From the NCBI RefSeq assembly GCF_009807095.1, contig NZ_WUCC01000003.1, positions 310,001 through 374,000 of the forward strand: a DNA stretch of 64,000 bases. Reading direction: 5' to 3'. The position numbers and the translations under genes are program-made. How positions within the stretch are numbered: position 1 is the stretch's first letter; every line of letters starts with the position of its first letter. This document shows positions 51,751-59,461 of this stretch, one piece after another. Source of the stretch: Rathayibacter sp. VKM Ac-2754 (lineage in GTDB: Bacteria > Actinomycetota > Actinomycetes > Actinomycetales > Microbacteriaceae). The notes under the pieces were generated by a model. The model saw only the letters and a list, made by a program, of their open reading frames with translations. It did not search any database and was not told the origin of the DNA.

Positions 51751-54489
51751 TCAGCGACCGCGGGGCGGAGGGGTTCGAGGGCCGGATCGGCCGGGCGGCG
51801 GGGGCGGTGTCGCGCCTCCGGGGCGGGGTGGGGGCGGTGAGCTCGGGCGGCCGGGGGCGCCTCCGGATCGCGGAGGCGGGGTGCCGGGGCGCGGGGGCGA
51901 GGTCGGGCGGGACGGGACGGACGGGGCACTCGCGCGGGCGGGCGCACCGTCGCGCGGGGCGGGGCGCTGCGGCTCCGGGGGCTCGGGTCGCCTCGCCGCG
52001 CGCTCGCGACGCAGCGTGTCGACGGTGACCCACGCGGGGGCTCCGGAGTCGCGGAGCAGGTCGTCGAGGCGACGGTCGTACTGGCCCTCGTCGTCGCGGT
52101 CGACGCGGTGGTAGAGCACGGCGGTCGCGCGGACGGGGTCGTCGCCGCGCGGCCGGTCGAGCTCCTGCTCGGGGACGACGAGCGCCCAGAAGGCGTCGAG
52201 CGGGAGCGACGTGAACTCGGCGTGACCGGCCACGAGCTTCGCGGAGGACGACTTCCGTGTGCCGGTCCGTGAGGCGACGACGACGCCTCCCGCGGGCGGG
52301 CCCACCCGGTAGCTCGGTGCCTTGAGCGGCCACCACGGCACGTGCGCGCGCAGCCGCCCCAGCTCGGGATCGGCGAGCTCGCGCACACCGGTCTCGCTGC
52401 GGAGGTAGCGGAAGCGCTCGTCGAGGCGGGTCGCGGTCGGCGCCGCACGCACCCCCTCCGGCGTGATCTCGACCGGGATCGTGCCGCGCTGGAACGAGCC
52501 CACCATCGCGATGCGCGTGTTGCGGCGGTTGAAGAGCCAGAGCAGCAGGAGCGGGAGGAGCACGCCGAGCAGGAGCAGCACGAGCGAGACCAGCCCGATC
52601 GCGGCCGCGTTGACCGGGAACGTCGAGGGGAAGGAGAGCGCGATCGTCTGCGGCGCGCTGCTGCCGGCCGCGGTGCGGATGTCGAGCGGGAGGGTCGCGG
52701 TGACGGAGGAGTCGGCGGCGACGGCGTTCTCGGCGGTCACGGCGAGCGTGCGGGTCGCGCCCTGGGAGACGGTCACGCACGCCCCCGGCGCGAGGGCCGC
52801 ACCGGTGTCGTCGGTGAAGGTCCAGGCCCAGGAGTCCGCGCGGTCGGCGTTGTCGCTCGTCACGGTCGGCGGCTCGGCGAGGCAGACCTGGCCGTCGCCT
52901 CCCGCGGTCGGCCCCTGGATCGCGAGGGTCCCCTCCGCTCGCCCCTCGGACCCGGTGAGCTCGGAGAGCACGACCGGCGACGAGACGCTGGGGAACGAGG
53001 CCGGGAGCACGGTGGTGACGGTCTGCTGCGTCGTGACGGGCGCGAGCGCGACCTGGTGCGGCGCGGTCGTCAGCGGCTCGACGGAGGCGGTGACGAGGAT
53101 CTCGGAGGCCGTCACGTCGGCGGGCAGCGGCACGGTGATCGCTCCGGTGGCCTCGTCGATGCGGGCGTCGGGCAGCGCGGTCGTGCTGCCGTCGGCGGTG
53201 GCGGTCGCGGTGAAGACGGCCTGGTCGAAGACCGACAGGTCGGCGGGCGAGCCGTCGGCGTTCTCCACGCGGGCGGTGAGGCTGGCCGCGAGCGAGCCGT
53301 CGTCGCCGCGCTCGACCTGGTTCGCCTCGTCGAAGACGATGCGGAGATCGGAGAAGTAGAAGACGCTGTCGGCGCCGGTGAGGGTCCACTGGCCCTGCAG
53401 CTCGGGGCGGTCGACGGTCAGCTCGACGAGCTGCGCGCCGGAGGAGCCGCTGACCTGCACCTCGGGCGAGGTCGCGGACAGGGTGCCGAGACCCGAGCCG
53501 GCCGGCGGGGTGAGGGTCCACGCCGGATCCGTGACGACGGCCTGGATCCGCGAGACGCCGCCGTCGATCCAGAAGGTGCCGTCGGCCGCGAGGCCCTGCT
53601 GGGCTCCGCCGCCGATGCGGGCGCCGAGCTCGAGGAACACCGACGCGAGCGCCGCGGGGTCGGAGGCGTCGACCACGGCGCCGCGGACGGAGCCCTCGGG
53701 GGCCGTCGCGGGCCCGCAGGTGGCGGTGCCGCCTCCGTAGGCGCCGCTGCCCTCGACCAGCGGCCACATGACCCTCGCCTCCTCCCGCTGCTCGCCGTCG
53801 GCCAGGAGTGTGCCGATCACGACGACTCCGGCCTGGCGGAGCGCGGCGAGCACGCCGAAGCCGCCCGGCTCGTCACCGTCGGGGTCGATGCGCGCGCCGC
53901 AGAGGGCGTTGGTGGCGTCGGCGGTGGCCTGCGCCGAGCCGAGGTCGATCTCGCCGTCGGTCAGCCAGATGACGAGCTGGCAGGCGGAGCCGGCGCTCGG
54001 CTGGCTCTGCAGCGCCGACTGGACTCCCTGCAGGCCGGCGAGCCAGTTGGTGCCTCCGCCGGGCGTCTTGGCGCGGATGGTGTCGGCGAGCGCGGCCGGG
54101 CTGTCGCCGGTCCACTGCTGCCAGTCGACGGCGGGCTCGAAGGCGCGGCTGAAGAACGCGGCGCCCCAGTTGACCGTGAGGTCGTCGCGGAGGCCGCCGA
54201 GCTCGGCGAGGCTGCCCGCGAGGATGTCGGCGCGCGCGACATCCGGGTCGGAGCCGCGACCGTCGTCGCCGCCGGTGTTCAGCGATCCGGAGTTGTCGAC
54301 GAGGTAGTAGACGTTGAGGACGTCGGAGGAGGAGAGGCAGGTGCGGAGGTCCTCGATCGCGCCGCGACCGATGTCGGTGAGCGAGGCGGTCGGGGCGGTG
54401 GTCGTGGTGGTGGCCGCTTGTGCAGCGGCTCCGAAGCCCAGGACGAGGAGGAGCGCGGTGACGACGACCGCGAGCGCGCGGCGGATCAC
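51751..54489 (-). CDS. vWA-domain membrane protein
   Basis: A 912-residue exported protein. The signal peptide (VIRRALAVVVTALLLVLGFGAAAQA) is followed by a von Willebrand A domain at about 45-270 with MIDAS residues in YYLVDNSGSLN, GGGTNW and IWLTDGEID. Beta-sandwich repeats cover about 280-610. A TM helix at about 624-651 (NAAAIGLVSLVLLLLGVLLP) leads to a cytosolic domain and a long Pro/Arg-rich disordered tail from about 840. The external vWA can bind ligands through a divalent metal while the tail can reach cytosolic partners. GTG at 54489 overlaps the upstream stop (GTGA). 51 bases separate it from the tubulin-like gene. Confidence 0.88.
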   Translation of the reverse strand: MIRRALAVVVTALLLVLGFGAAAQAATTTTTAPTASLTDIGRGAIEDLRTCLSSSDVLNVYYLVDNSGSLNTGGDDGRGSDPDVARADILAGSLAELGGLRDDLTVNWGAAFFSRAFEPAVDWQQWTGDSPAALADTIRAKTPGGGTNWLAGLQGVQSALQSQPSAGSACQLVIWLTDGEIDLGSAQATADATNALCGARIDPDGDEPGGFGVLAALRQAGVVVIGTLLADGEQREEARVMWPLVEGSGAYGGGTATCGPATAPEGSVRGAVVDASDPAALASVFLELGARIGGGAQQGLAADGTFWIDGGVSRIQAVVTDPAWTLTPPAGSGLGTLSATSPEVQVSGSSGAQLVELTVDRPELQGQWTLTGADSVFYFSDLRIVFDEANQVERGDDGSLAASLTARVENADGSPADLSVFDQAVFTATATADGSTTALPDARIDEATGAITVPLPADVTASEILVTASVEPLTTAPHQVALAPVTTQQTVTTVLPASFPSVSSPVVLSELTGSEGRAEGTLAIQGPTAGGDGQVCLAEPPTVTSDNADRADSWAWTFTDDTGAALAPGACVTVSQGATRTLAVTAENAVAADSSVTATLPLDIRTAAGSSAPQTIALSFPSTFPVNAAAIGLVSLVLLLLGVLLPLLLLWLFNRRNTRIAMVGSFQRGTIPVEITPEGVRAAPTATRLDERFRYLRSETGVRELADPELGRLRAHVPWWPLKAPSYRVGPPAGGVVVASRTGTRKSSSAKLVAGHAEFTSLPLDAFWALVVPEQELDRPRGDDPVRATAVLYHRVDRDDEGQYDRRLDDLLRDSGAPAWVTVDTLRRERAARRPEPPEPQRPAPRDGAPARASAPSVPSRPTSPPRPGTPPPRSGGAPGRPSSPPPPRPGGATPPPPPGRSGPRTPPPRGR

Positions 54490-54890
54490 AGGCCGAGCCA
54501 GTCGGACACGGGGACGCTGATGTTGAGGATGTGCCACGCGCCGAGGACGAGGGCGGCGCCCGAGAGCCAGAGCAGCCAGCGGGTGAGGCGCGGGTCGGGC
54601 GCGAAGTGCCGGGCGTCGCGGAGGGAGTTCGCGCGCTGGGAGGAGAGGTCCCAGCCGGCCGCGAGGAAGACGAGCAGCGGAGTGAGCAGGTAGCCGACGA
54701 CGCTCATCCAGACGGCGCCGCCGCGCACCAGGGGCAGCGGGACGCCGAGCACGCGGACCGGCGCGGCGGCCGTCGACGCGGCCAGGATCGCCAGCGCGAG
54801 GCTCACCAGAAGACCCGCCACGCCCAGCCAGAGAGGCAGGGCGCTGGCGGTCCGGCGGGCGGCGGGGGCCCGGTTGCGCACGGTCGACAC
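54486..54890 (-). CDS. small membrane protein, first gene of the tubulin-like operon
   Basis: A 134-residue protein with three TM segments (ALPLWLGVAGLLVSLALAILAAS; GAVWMSVVGYLLTPLLVFLAAGW; LLWLSGAALVLGAWHIL) separated by a charged loop (DLSSQRANSLRDARHFAPDPR). GTG at 54890 was chosen because GGAGGG lies 8-10 bases upstream; GTG at 54881 is possible. The stop overlaps the vWA start (GTGA), implying stoichiometric expression. No family recognised; probably a membrane partner of the vWA protein. Confidence 0.72.
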   Translation of the reverse strand: MSTVRNRAPAARRTASALPLWLGVAGLLVSLALAILAASTAAAPVRVLGVPLPLVRGGAVWMSVVGYLLTPLLVFLAAGWDLSSQRANSLRDARHFAPDPRLTRWLLWLSGAALVLGAWHILNISVPVSDWLGL

Positions 54891-54944
54891 CGCTCCACCC
54901 TCCGCTGTCGCAGCTGAACGCTCCCTGTTGGGGGCGGCTGCTTC

Positions 54945-54974
54945 AGTATGCAGAGTCGCCCCGCGAGCGGCCAA
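54945..54974 (-). promoter_or_regulatory. predicted promoter of the tubulin-like operon
   Basis: On the minus strand: -35 TTGGCC (54974-54969), an 18-base spacer and -10 CATACT (54950-54945), about 55-84 bases before the first start codon. One GGGGCGACT element (54962-54954) lies inside the spacer, where a bound repressor would block polymerase. Confidence 0.5.
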
Positions 54975-55013
54975 ACCCCCGTGGGGCGACTGTGCTTCCC
55001 GCGCGGGGCGACT
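54954..55013. repeat. three GGGGCGACT elements in the divergent promoter
   Basis: The 9-mer occurs inverted at 54954-54962 and directly at 54983-54991 and 55005-55013; the two direct copies are 22 bases apart (about two helical turns). Extended similarity (GGGGCGACTGYGCTYCCCGCG) links the direct copies. Possible regulator binding sites for both divergent transcripts. Confidence 0.5.
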
Positions 55014-55063
55014 GCGCTCCCCGCGGAGGACCTCTGTGCTTCCCTCTCTGCTTCACTGAGCGG

Positions 55064-56044
55064 ATGGAGATCGCGCTCGGACTGCTCGGACTGCTCGTCG
55101 CCGCGGTGGCGGGAGCGGGCGTGGTGGCCGGGCGGCGGCGGGCGGCGCCGACCGCGCTGGTCGACGTCGTGGTGCGGCTCGCCCACGCCGGCGACGACTG
55201 GTGGCGGGTGACCGCCACGGTCCGCAATCGCGGCGTCGCCGACATCCCGCCGACCGCCTACACCGACGCGCGGCCGATCACGGTCGCCCTCGACGGCTCG
55301 CAGGCGGCCGCCTGGTACGGCGAGGCGCCGCTCGGCTGGTCGCTCGACTCCGCGGGATCGCTCGTGCTCTCGCCGACGCTCCTGCCCCGCTCCGTCGATC
55401 TGAGCGCGACCGTGGTCGTGCGCGGTCGGCCCGGGGTGCGGATCGACGTGCCGCTGCGGTCGGTTCCGGTGCGCGAGGAGGTCGTCGAGACGGCGGCTCC
55501 GCAGGGCTGGGCCGCATCCGCCCCGGCCGTGGTGGCGCCCGCTCGCCGGCTCGTCGACGCGCCCGTCGAAGCGCTGCCCGTCCGCGAGACCCTGCTGCGG
55601 GGCGGGTTCGGGGTCTGGGCGGCGATGGTGGCGGGGGTGCTCGGAGCCGTGCTGATGGCGGTCGGCATCGCCCTGTCGATGAACGAGGCCGCGACGACCG
55701 CCGTAGGCACGCCCGGAGTGATCCTGATCCTGGTCGCGGTGGTCGGGATCCTCGGGACCCTCGCGGTCCGCCTCCTCCGCCGCTGGCTCGAGCCGCCCGC
55801 GCTCTGGCGGACGCCCGCGCAGCGGCTGCGGCGCCCCGGCACGATCGCGTCGCTCGTCCCCACCTACGCGGGCGTGTTCCTCTTCTGCCTCGAGTTCGTC
55901 GTGCAGGAGCGCGCGGGCGACACGACCTGGGTCGCGGGTGTGGGCCTGGTGCTGCTGGTCTCGGGCGGAGTGACCGCGGCGATCACGGGGCTCGTGCGTC
56001 TGATCGCCGTGGTGCGGGCGCGGCGATCGGCGTCGGCGAGCTGA
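55064..56044 (+). CDS. membrane protein divergent from the tubulin-like operon
   Basis: A 326-residue protein: an N-terminal TM (IALGLLGLLVAAVAGAGVVAG), an extracytoplasmic beta-rich domain (about 30-150; VDVVVRLAHAGDDWWRVTATVRNRGVADIPPTAYTDARPI), then four TM helices (VWAAMVAGVLGAVLMAVGIAL; GVILILVAVVGILGTLAVRLL; ASLVPTYAGVFLFCLEFVV; WVAGVGLVLLVSGGVTAAITGLV). No family recognised. It shares its promoter region and the GGGGCGACT repeats with the tubulin-like operon and is likely co-regulated. ATG at 55064 has only a weak ribosome site. Confidence 0.72.
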   Translation: MEIALGLLGLLVAAVAGAGVVAGRRRAAPTALVDVVVRLAHAGDDWWRVTATVRNRGVADIPPTAYTDARPITVALDGSQAAAWYGEAPLGWSLDSAGSLVLSPTLLPRSVDLSATVVVRGRPGVRIDVPLRSVPVREEVVETAAPQGWAASAPAVVAPARRLVDAPVEALPVRETLLRGGFGVWAAMVAGVLGAVLMAVGIALSMNEAATTAVGTPGVILILVAVVGILGTLAVRLLRRWLEPPALWRTPAQRLRRPGTIASLVPTYAGVFLFCLEFVVQERAGDTTWVAGVGLVLLVSGGVTAAITGLVRLIAVVRARRSASAS

Positions 56045-56157
56045 GTGGACCCGCGAATGCGGTCGATGGTGCCCTCACAGGCGCTCGTCGGGGTCGAGTC
56101 GTCGCGTTCGGGCGCTGAGGCGGGCTCGGTGTCGGTGGTCGCTGCTTCAATACTCGT

Positions 56158-57495
56158 ATGGATGAAGCAGATGGGACAGGGACGGCGGAGGCGCGACTCG
56201 GCGCGATCGCCGCGCTGACCGGGCTCGCCGCGCGCGCGGGGTTCGCGTCGGCGCAGCTGCTGTTCGCGAGGGCCTGCGCCCTGCACGGGGCCTACCGGAC
56301 GGGTCTCACGATCCCGGAGTCGTTCGCACGCGGCGGCCGCCTCTCGCGCAGCGAAACGCACGAACTCGTCGAGCGCTCCCTCCGCGCCGAGCTCGCCGTC
56401 GGCGCGGGGATGACGGAGCGGGCCGTGACGCGGACCCTCGAGCTGGCCCAGCTGCTGATCGAGGACCTGCCTCGCACCCGCGCCGCTCTGGCCGAGGGGC
56501 GACTGCTGTGGGAGGCGAGCACGGTCATCTGCGACGCCGCCGCCACCCTTCCCGCCGCGGCCCGGGCCGCTCTGGACGAGCGCGCACTCGAGGCGGCCCT
56601 GACGAAGAACCCGACCCAGCTGCGGCGGGCCGTCGCGCGGATGCGGGACGAGCTGCACGACGAGCCGCTGGCCGTGCGGCACGTCCGCGCCCGCAAGGAC
56701 CGGGGCGTGTGGGTCTCGCCGGAGGTCGACGGGATGGCCACCCTCTGCGCGCTGCTGCCCGCACCCGCCGCGATGGGCGCCTACCACCGCCTCGACCGCA
56801 TCGCCCGCACCCTCCGCGACGGCGCCGACGACGAGCCGGGCGACGAGCGCACGCTCGCGCAGCTTCGGGCCGACGCGCTCGCCGACCTGCTCTGCGACGG
56901 GGACATCGCCGGCACCACCCCGCCCGGCGACGGCCCGAGCACCCCGCCGACCTTCGTCCCCGGGGTGCGCGCGGAGGTGCGCCTGACGCTCGCCGCGAGC
57001 ACCGCCTCCGGGGCCGACGACGCCCCGGCCGACCTCGACGGCTACGGCCTCGTCCCCGCCGACGTGGCCCGCGAGCTCGTGGGCGTCGGCGCCTCGTTCA
57101 CCCGGATCCTCACCGACCCCGCCACCGGCGCGGTCGCCTCCGTCGGGCGCACCCACCGCGTCCCACCCCCGCGGATGCGCCTCCACCTGCAGCTGCGCGA
57201 CCGGACCTGCCGCTTCCCCGGCTGCACCCGCCCCGCCTCCACCGCCGAAGCCGACCACACCCTCGAATGGCGCAACGGCGGCCACACCGCCCTCGACAAC
57301 CTCGCCTCGCTCTGCACGAGCCACCACCACGTCCGCCACGGCGACCGCTGGACCTACCGCCTCCACCCCGACGGCACCACCGACTGGACCACCCCCACCG
57401 GACGACGCGTCACCACCCACCCACCCGCCCTCCCCGGACGACCACCGGAGCCACCCCCACGACCGCGGTTCGTCGACACCCCGCCACCGTTCTGA
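56158..57495 (+). CDS. DUF222 domain HNH endonuclease
   Basis: A 445-residue protein with an N-terminal helical DUF222 domain (about 1-330) and a C-terminal HNH nuclease at about 350-395: CRFPGC, then EADHTLEWRNGGHTALDNLASLC and HHHVRH, including the metal-binding CxxC/C cysteines and the D-H-N triad. This family is multicopy in actinobacteria; the role is uncertain, and mobile-element-like or intron-like behaviour has been suggested. A Pro-rich tail follows. No Shine-Dalgarno is visible; AATACT lies 7 bases before the ATG, suggesting a leaderless mRNA. The palindromic repeat array begins 56 bases after the stop. Confidence 0.9.
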   Translation: MDEADGTGTAEARLGAIAALTGLAARAGFASAQLLFARACALHGAYRTGLTIPESFARGGRLSRSETHELVERSLRAELAVGAGMTERAVTRTLELAQLLIEDLPRTRAALAEGRLLWEASTVICDAAATLPAAARAALDERALEAALTKNPTQLRRAVARMRDELHDEPLAVRHVRARKDRGVWVSPEVDGMATLCALLPAPAAMGAYHRLDRIARTLRDGADDEPGDERTLAQLRADALADLLCDGDIAGTTPPGDGPSTPPTFVPGVRAEVRLTLAASTASGADDAPADLDGYGLVPADVARELVGVGASFTRILTDPATGAVASVGRTHRVPPPRMRLHLQLRDRTCRFPGCTRPASTAEADHTLEWRNGGHTALDNLASLCTSHHHVRHGDRWTYRLHPDGTTDWTTPTGRRVTTHPPALPGRPPEPPPRPRFVDTPPPF

Positions 57496-57551
57496 TCGGC
57501 ACTCAGCCCGCTCCGCGGGCGATCCTCCGCGCGTGCGCCCCCATCCCCCCT

Positions 57552-57682
57552 CTCGCTGATCGAGTAGCCCGCACAGCGGGCGTATCGAGATCCCCGTCCG
57601 TCAGAAGACGAGGCGTGCAGACCTCCCTGCTGAAGCTGGCGGGTCTCGATACGCCGCCTGCGGCGGCTACTCGACCAACGAG
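57552..57682. repeat. palindromic repeat unit 1 (131 bp)
   Basis: 18-bp terminal inverted repeats (CTCGCTGATCGAGTAGCC and GGCTACTCGACCAACGAG, 16 of 18 paired) enclose inner repeats GCGGGCGTATCGAGA and TCTCGATACGCC and a non-palindromic core (CAGAAG, GCGTGCAGACCTCC). Part of the array filling the 748-base gap 57496-58243, which holds no gene. Confidence 0.85.
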
Positions 57683-57716
57683 CTCGCGGGCATCAGTCCG
57701 CCCCTTCCCCCTCCCT

Positions 57717-57846
57717 CTCGCTGATCGAGTAGCCCGCACAGCGGGCGTATCGAGATCCCCGTCCGCCAGAAGGCACGGCGTGCAGACCTCCCCGCTGAAG
57801 ATGGCGGGTCTCGATACGCCCCTGCGGCGGCTACTCGACCAGCGAG
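57717..57846. repeat. palindromic repeat unit 2 (130 bp)
   Basis: Same architecture as unit 1 with ends CTCGCTGATCGAG and CTCGACCAGCGAG; core reads CCAGAAGGCACGGCGTGCAG. About 35 bases separate it from unit 1. Confidence 0.85.
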
Positions 57847-57917
57847 CTTGCGAGCGGCAGTCGGCCCCTTCCCTCCTCGCCGATCGCGAGCGAGCTCGCA
57901 GGCGTCAGTCCGCCCCC

Positions 57918-58046
57918 CTCGCTGGTCGAGTAGCCCGCACAGCGGGCGTATCGAGATCCCCGTCCGCCAGAAGGCACGGCGTGCAGACCTCCCCGCTGAA
58001 GATGGCGGGTCTCGATACGCCCCTGCGGGGCTACTCGACCAGCGAG
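57918..58046. repeat. palindromic repeat unit 3 (129 bp)
   Basis: Ends CTCGCTGGTCGAG/CTCGACCAGCGAG are a perfect 13-bp match. The core is the same as in unit 2, with small deletions near CCTGCGGGGCTACTC. Confidence 0.85.
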
Positions 58047-58069
58047 CTCGCGAGCGGCAGTCCGCCCCC

Positions 58070-58200
58070 CTCGCTGATCGAGTAGCCCGCGCAGCGGGCG
58101 TATCGAGATCCACGTCCGTCAGAAGGCACGGCGTGCAGACCTCCCTCCTGAAGCGAGTGGGTCTCGATACGCCGCCTGCGGCGGCTACTCGACCAGCGAG
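58070..58200. repeat. palindromic repeat unit 4 (131 bp)
   Basis: Same ends and inner arms; the core differs slightly (CTCCTGAAGCGAGTGG). It starts 24 bases after unit 3. Confidence 0.85.
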
Positions 58201-58205
58201 CTCGC

Positions 58206-58238
58206 GGGCGTATCGAGATCCACGTCCGCCAGAAGGCG
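58206..58238. repeat. truncated repeat unit 5
   Basis: Only the inner left part remains (CGGGCGTATCGAGATCCACG through AGAAGGC); it stops 5 bases before the LacI gene's stop codon. Confidence 0.75.
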
Positions 58239-58243
58239 AGCGC

Positions 58244-59293
58244 TCACGCCTGATCTGCGGACGCGGGCAGGGCCGGCGGCGCCGTCGACTCGCGGATGAC
58301 GAGGGTCGTGGCGAGCTCGATGCGGTGCGAGATCGGCGCGATGCCGTCGTGCATCCGGACGAGGGTGTCGACGGCGAGGCGGCCGATGTCGTGCATCGGG
58401 GTGCGCACGGTCGAGAGCAGGGGCGCGGTGGGCAGCACGGCGAAGGTGTCGTCGTAGCCCATCACGCTGACGTCACCCGGGACGGTGAGACCGGCGCCGA
58501 CGACCGCGCGGATCGCCTGGAACGCGTCGGCGTCGTTCGTGGCGACGATCGCGGTCGGAGGGTCGTCGAGGGCGAGCAGACCGGGGACGATCCACTCGGC
58601 ACTCGCCATGCCGTGCTCCGAGACCAGGGCCGGATCCTCCGCGATGCCCGCCGAGGCCAGCGCCTCGCGGTAGCCGCCGTAGCGCGCCCGGAGCCCTGGA
58701 TTGCGGGCGTCGCCGCCGACGAACGCGATCCGCCGGTGCCCGAGCGAGACGAGGTGCTCGGTCGACTGCTGGCCGCCGACCCAGTGGTTCGAGCCGATGC
58801 TCACCACGGAGGGGTCGAGCGGGTTGGGCGCGTCGACCGCGACGAGCGGCAGCGACACCTCCTCGCATGCGGCGAGGATCTCGGCGTCGATCGCGGTGGT
58901 GACGGCGAGGATCCCCAGGTGGCCCTTCGTCGCGACGGAGCGGACGAAGGAGCGGTCGAAGCGCAGGCCCTCGTCCGCCGAGCCGCCGGGAGCCAGGACG
59001 CCGGTCGTGACGTCGACGCGCTCGCTCTGCGCGCCTCCGACGATGCCCTCGAGCACGCGCAGCGAGTAGAGGCTGAGCAGGGTGTCGAAGACGACGGTGA
59101 TGCCGCCGCCGACGCGGGAGGGACGCGTGCTCGGGGAGTAGCCGAGGTCGTGGATCGCCTGCTCGACGCGCGCCCGGGTGGTCGACGAGGCTCCCGGCCG
59201 GCCGTTGAGCACCTTGGACGCGGTCGCCTTCGAGACGCCCGCGCGCGCGGCGACCTGATCGAGGGTGACGCGGGTGTCGGGGGTGCGAGCCAC
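58244..59293 (-). CDS. LacI family transcriptional regulator
   Basis: A 349-residue sugar-responsive repressor. The N-terminal HTH (VTLDQVAARAGVSKATASKVLNG) and hinge (ARVEQAIHDLGYSPS) are canonical; the periplasmic-binding-like effector domain follows (LPLVAVDAPNPLDPSVVSIGSN, HRRIAFVGG, VMGYDDTFAVLPTAPLLSTV). GTG at 59293 opens the HTH region with AAAGG 8 bases upstream. It is divergent from the MFS transporter and should repress both genes through two matching GAAACA-type palindromes at 59334 and 59428. The effector is probably a glycoside or its breakdown product. The repeat array abuts its 3' end. Confidence 0.93.
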   Translation of the reverse strand: MARTPDTRVTLDQVAARAGVSKATASKVLNGRPGASSTTRARVEQAIHDLGYSPSTRPSRVGGGITVVFDTLLSLYSLRVLEGIVGGAQSERVDVTTGVLAPGGSADEGLRFDRSFVRSVATKGHLGILAVTTAIDAEILAACEEVSLPLVAVDAPNPLDPSVVSIGSNHWVGGQQSTEHLVSLGHRRIAFVGGDARNPGLRARYGGYREALASAGIAEDPALVSEHGMASAEWIVPGLLALDDPPTAIVATNDADAFQAIRAVVGAGLTVPGDVSVMGYDDTFAVLPTAPLLSTVRTPMHDIGRLAVDTLVRMHDGIAPISHRIELATTLVIRESTAPPALPASADQA

Positions 59294-59333
59294 GGGAGGG
59301 CCTTTCGAGAGCGGATGTCGCCCCACTGTAGAC

Positions 59334-59344
59334 GAAACAGTTTC
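59334..59344. promoter_or_regulatory. LacI operator copy 1
   Basis: GAAACAGTTTC, a perfect 11-bp dyad 41-51 bases upstream of the LacI start. It is nearly identical to copy 2 and likely mediates autoregulation. Confidence 0.6.
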
Positions 59345-59427
59345 TTCGACCCCGAGGGCCCGCTCGACGTCGTTGCTTGCAGTCGTTCTGCCGCCGGCAT
59401 ACTCTGAACCAGCCCAGGAAACCTAAA

Positions 59428-59438
59428 GAAATTGTTTC
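59428..59438. promoter_or_regulatory. LacI operator copy 2
   Basis: GAAATTGTTTC, the reverse complement of GAAACAATTTC and one base different from copy 1. It lies 24-34 bases upstream of the MFS start. The copies are 94 bases apart, close to nine helical turns, which would allow looping. Confidence 0.6.
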
Positions 59439-59461
59439 CACCATTCCCGAGAAGGACGACG

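Noticed and set aside
57552-58238. Repeat array as a CRISPR locus
   Set aside because: Units are ~130 bp, internally palindromic and separated by related, not unique, short spacers; no cas genes nearby.
59417-59439. GGAAAC-N11-GTTTCC near the MFS start as a fifth copy of the 21-bp carbohydrate site
   Set aside because: The TTAGGTTT half is present but the gap between AAACA and GGTTT is 9 instead of 11; it overlaps the LacI operator, which explains the similarity better.
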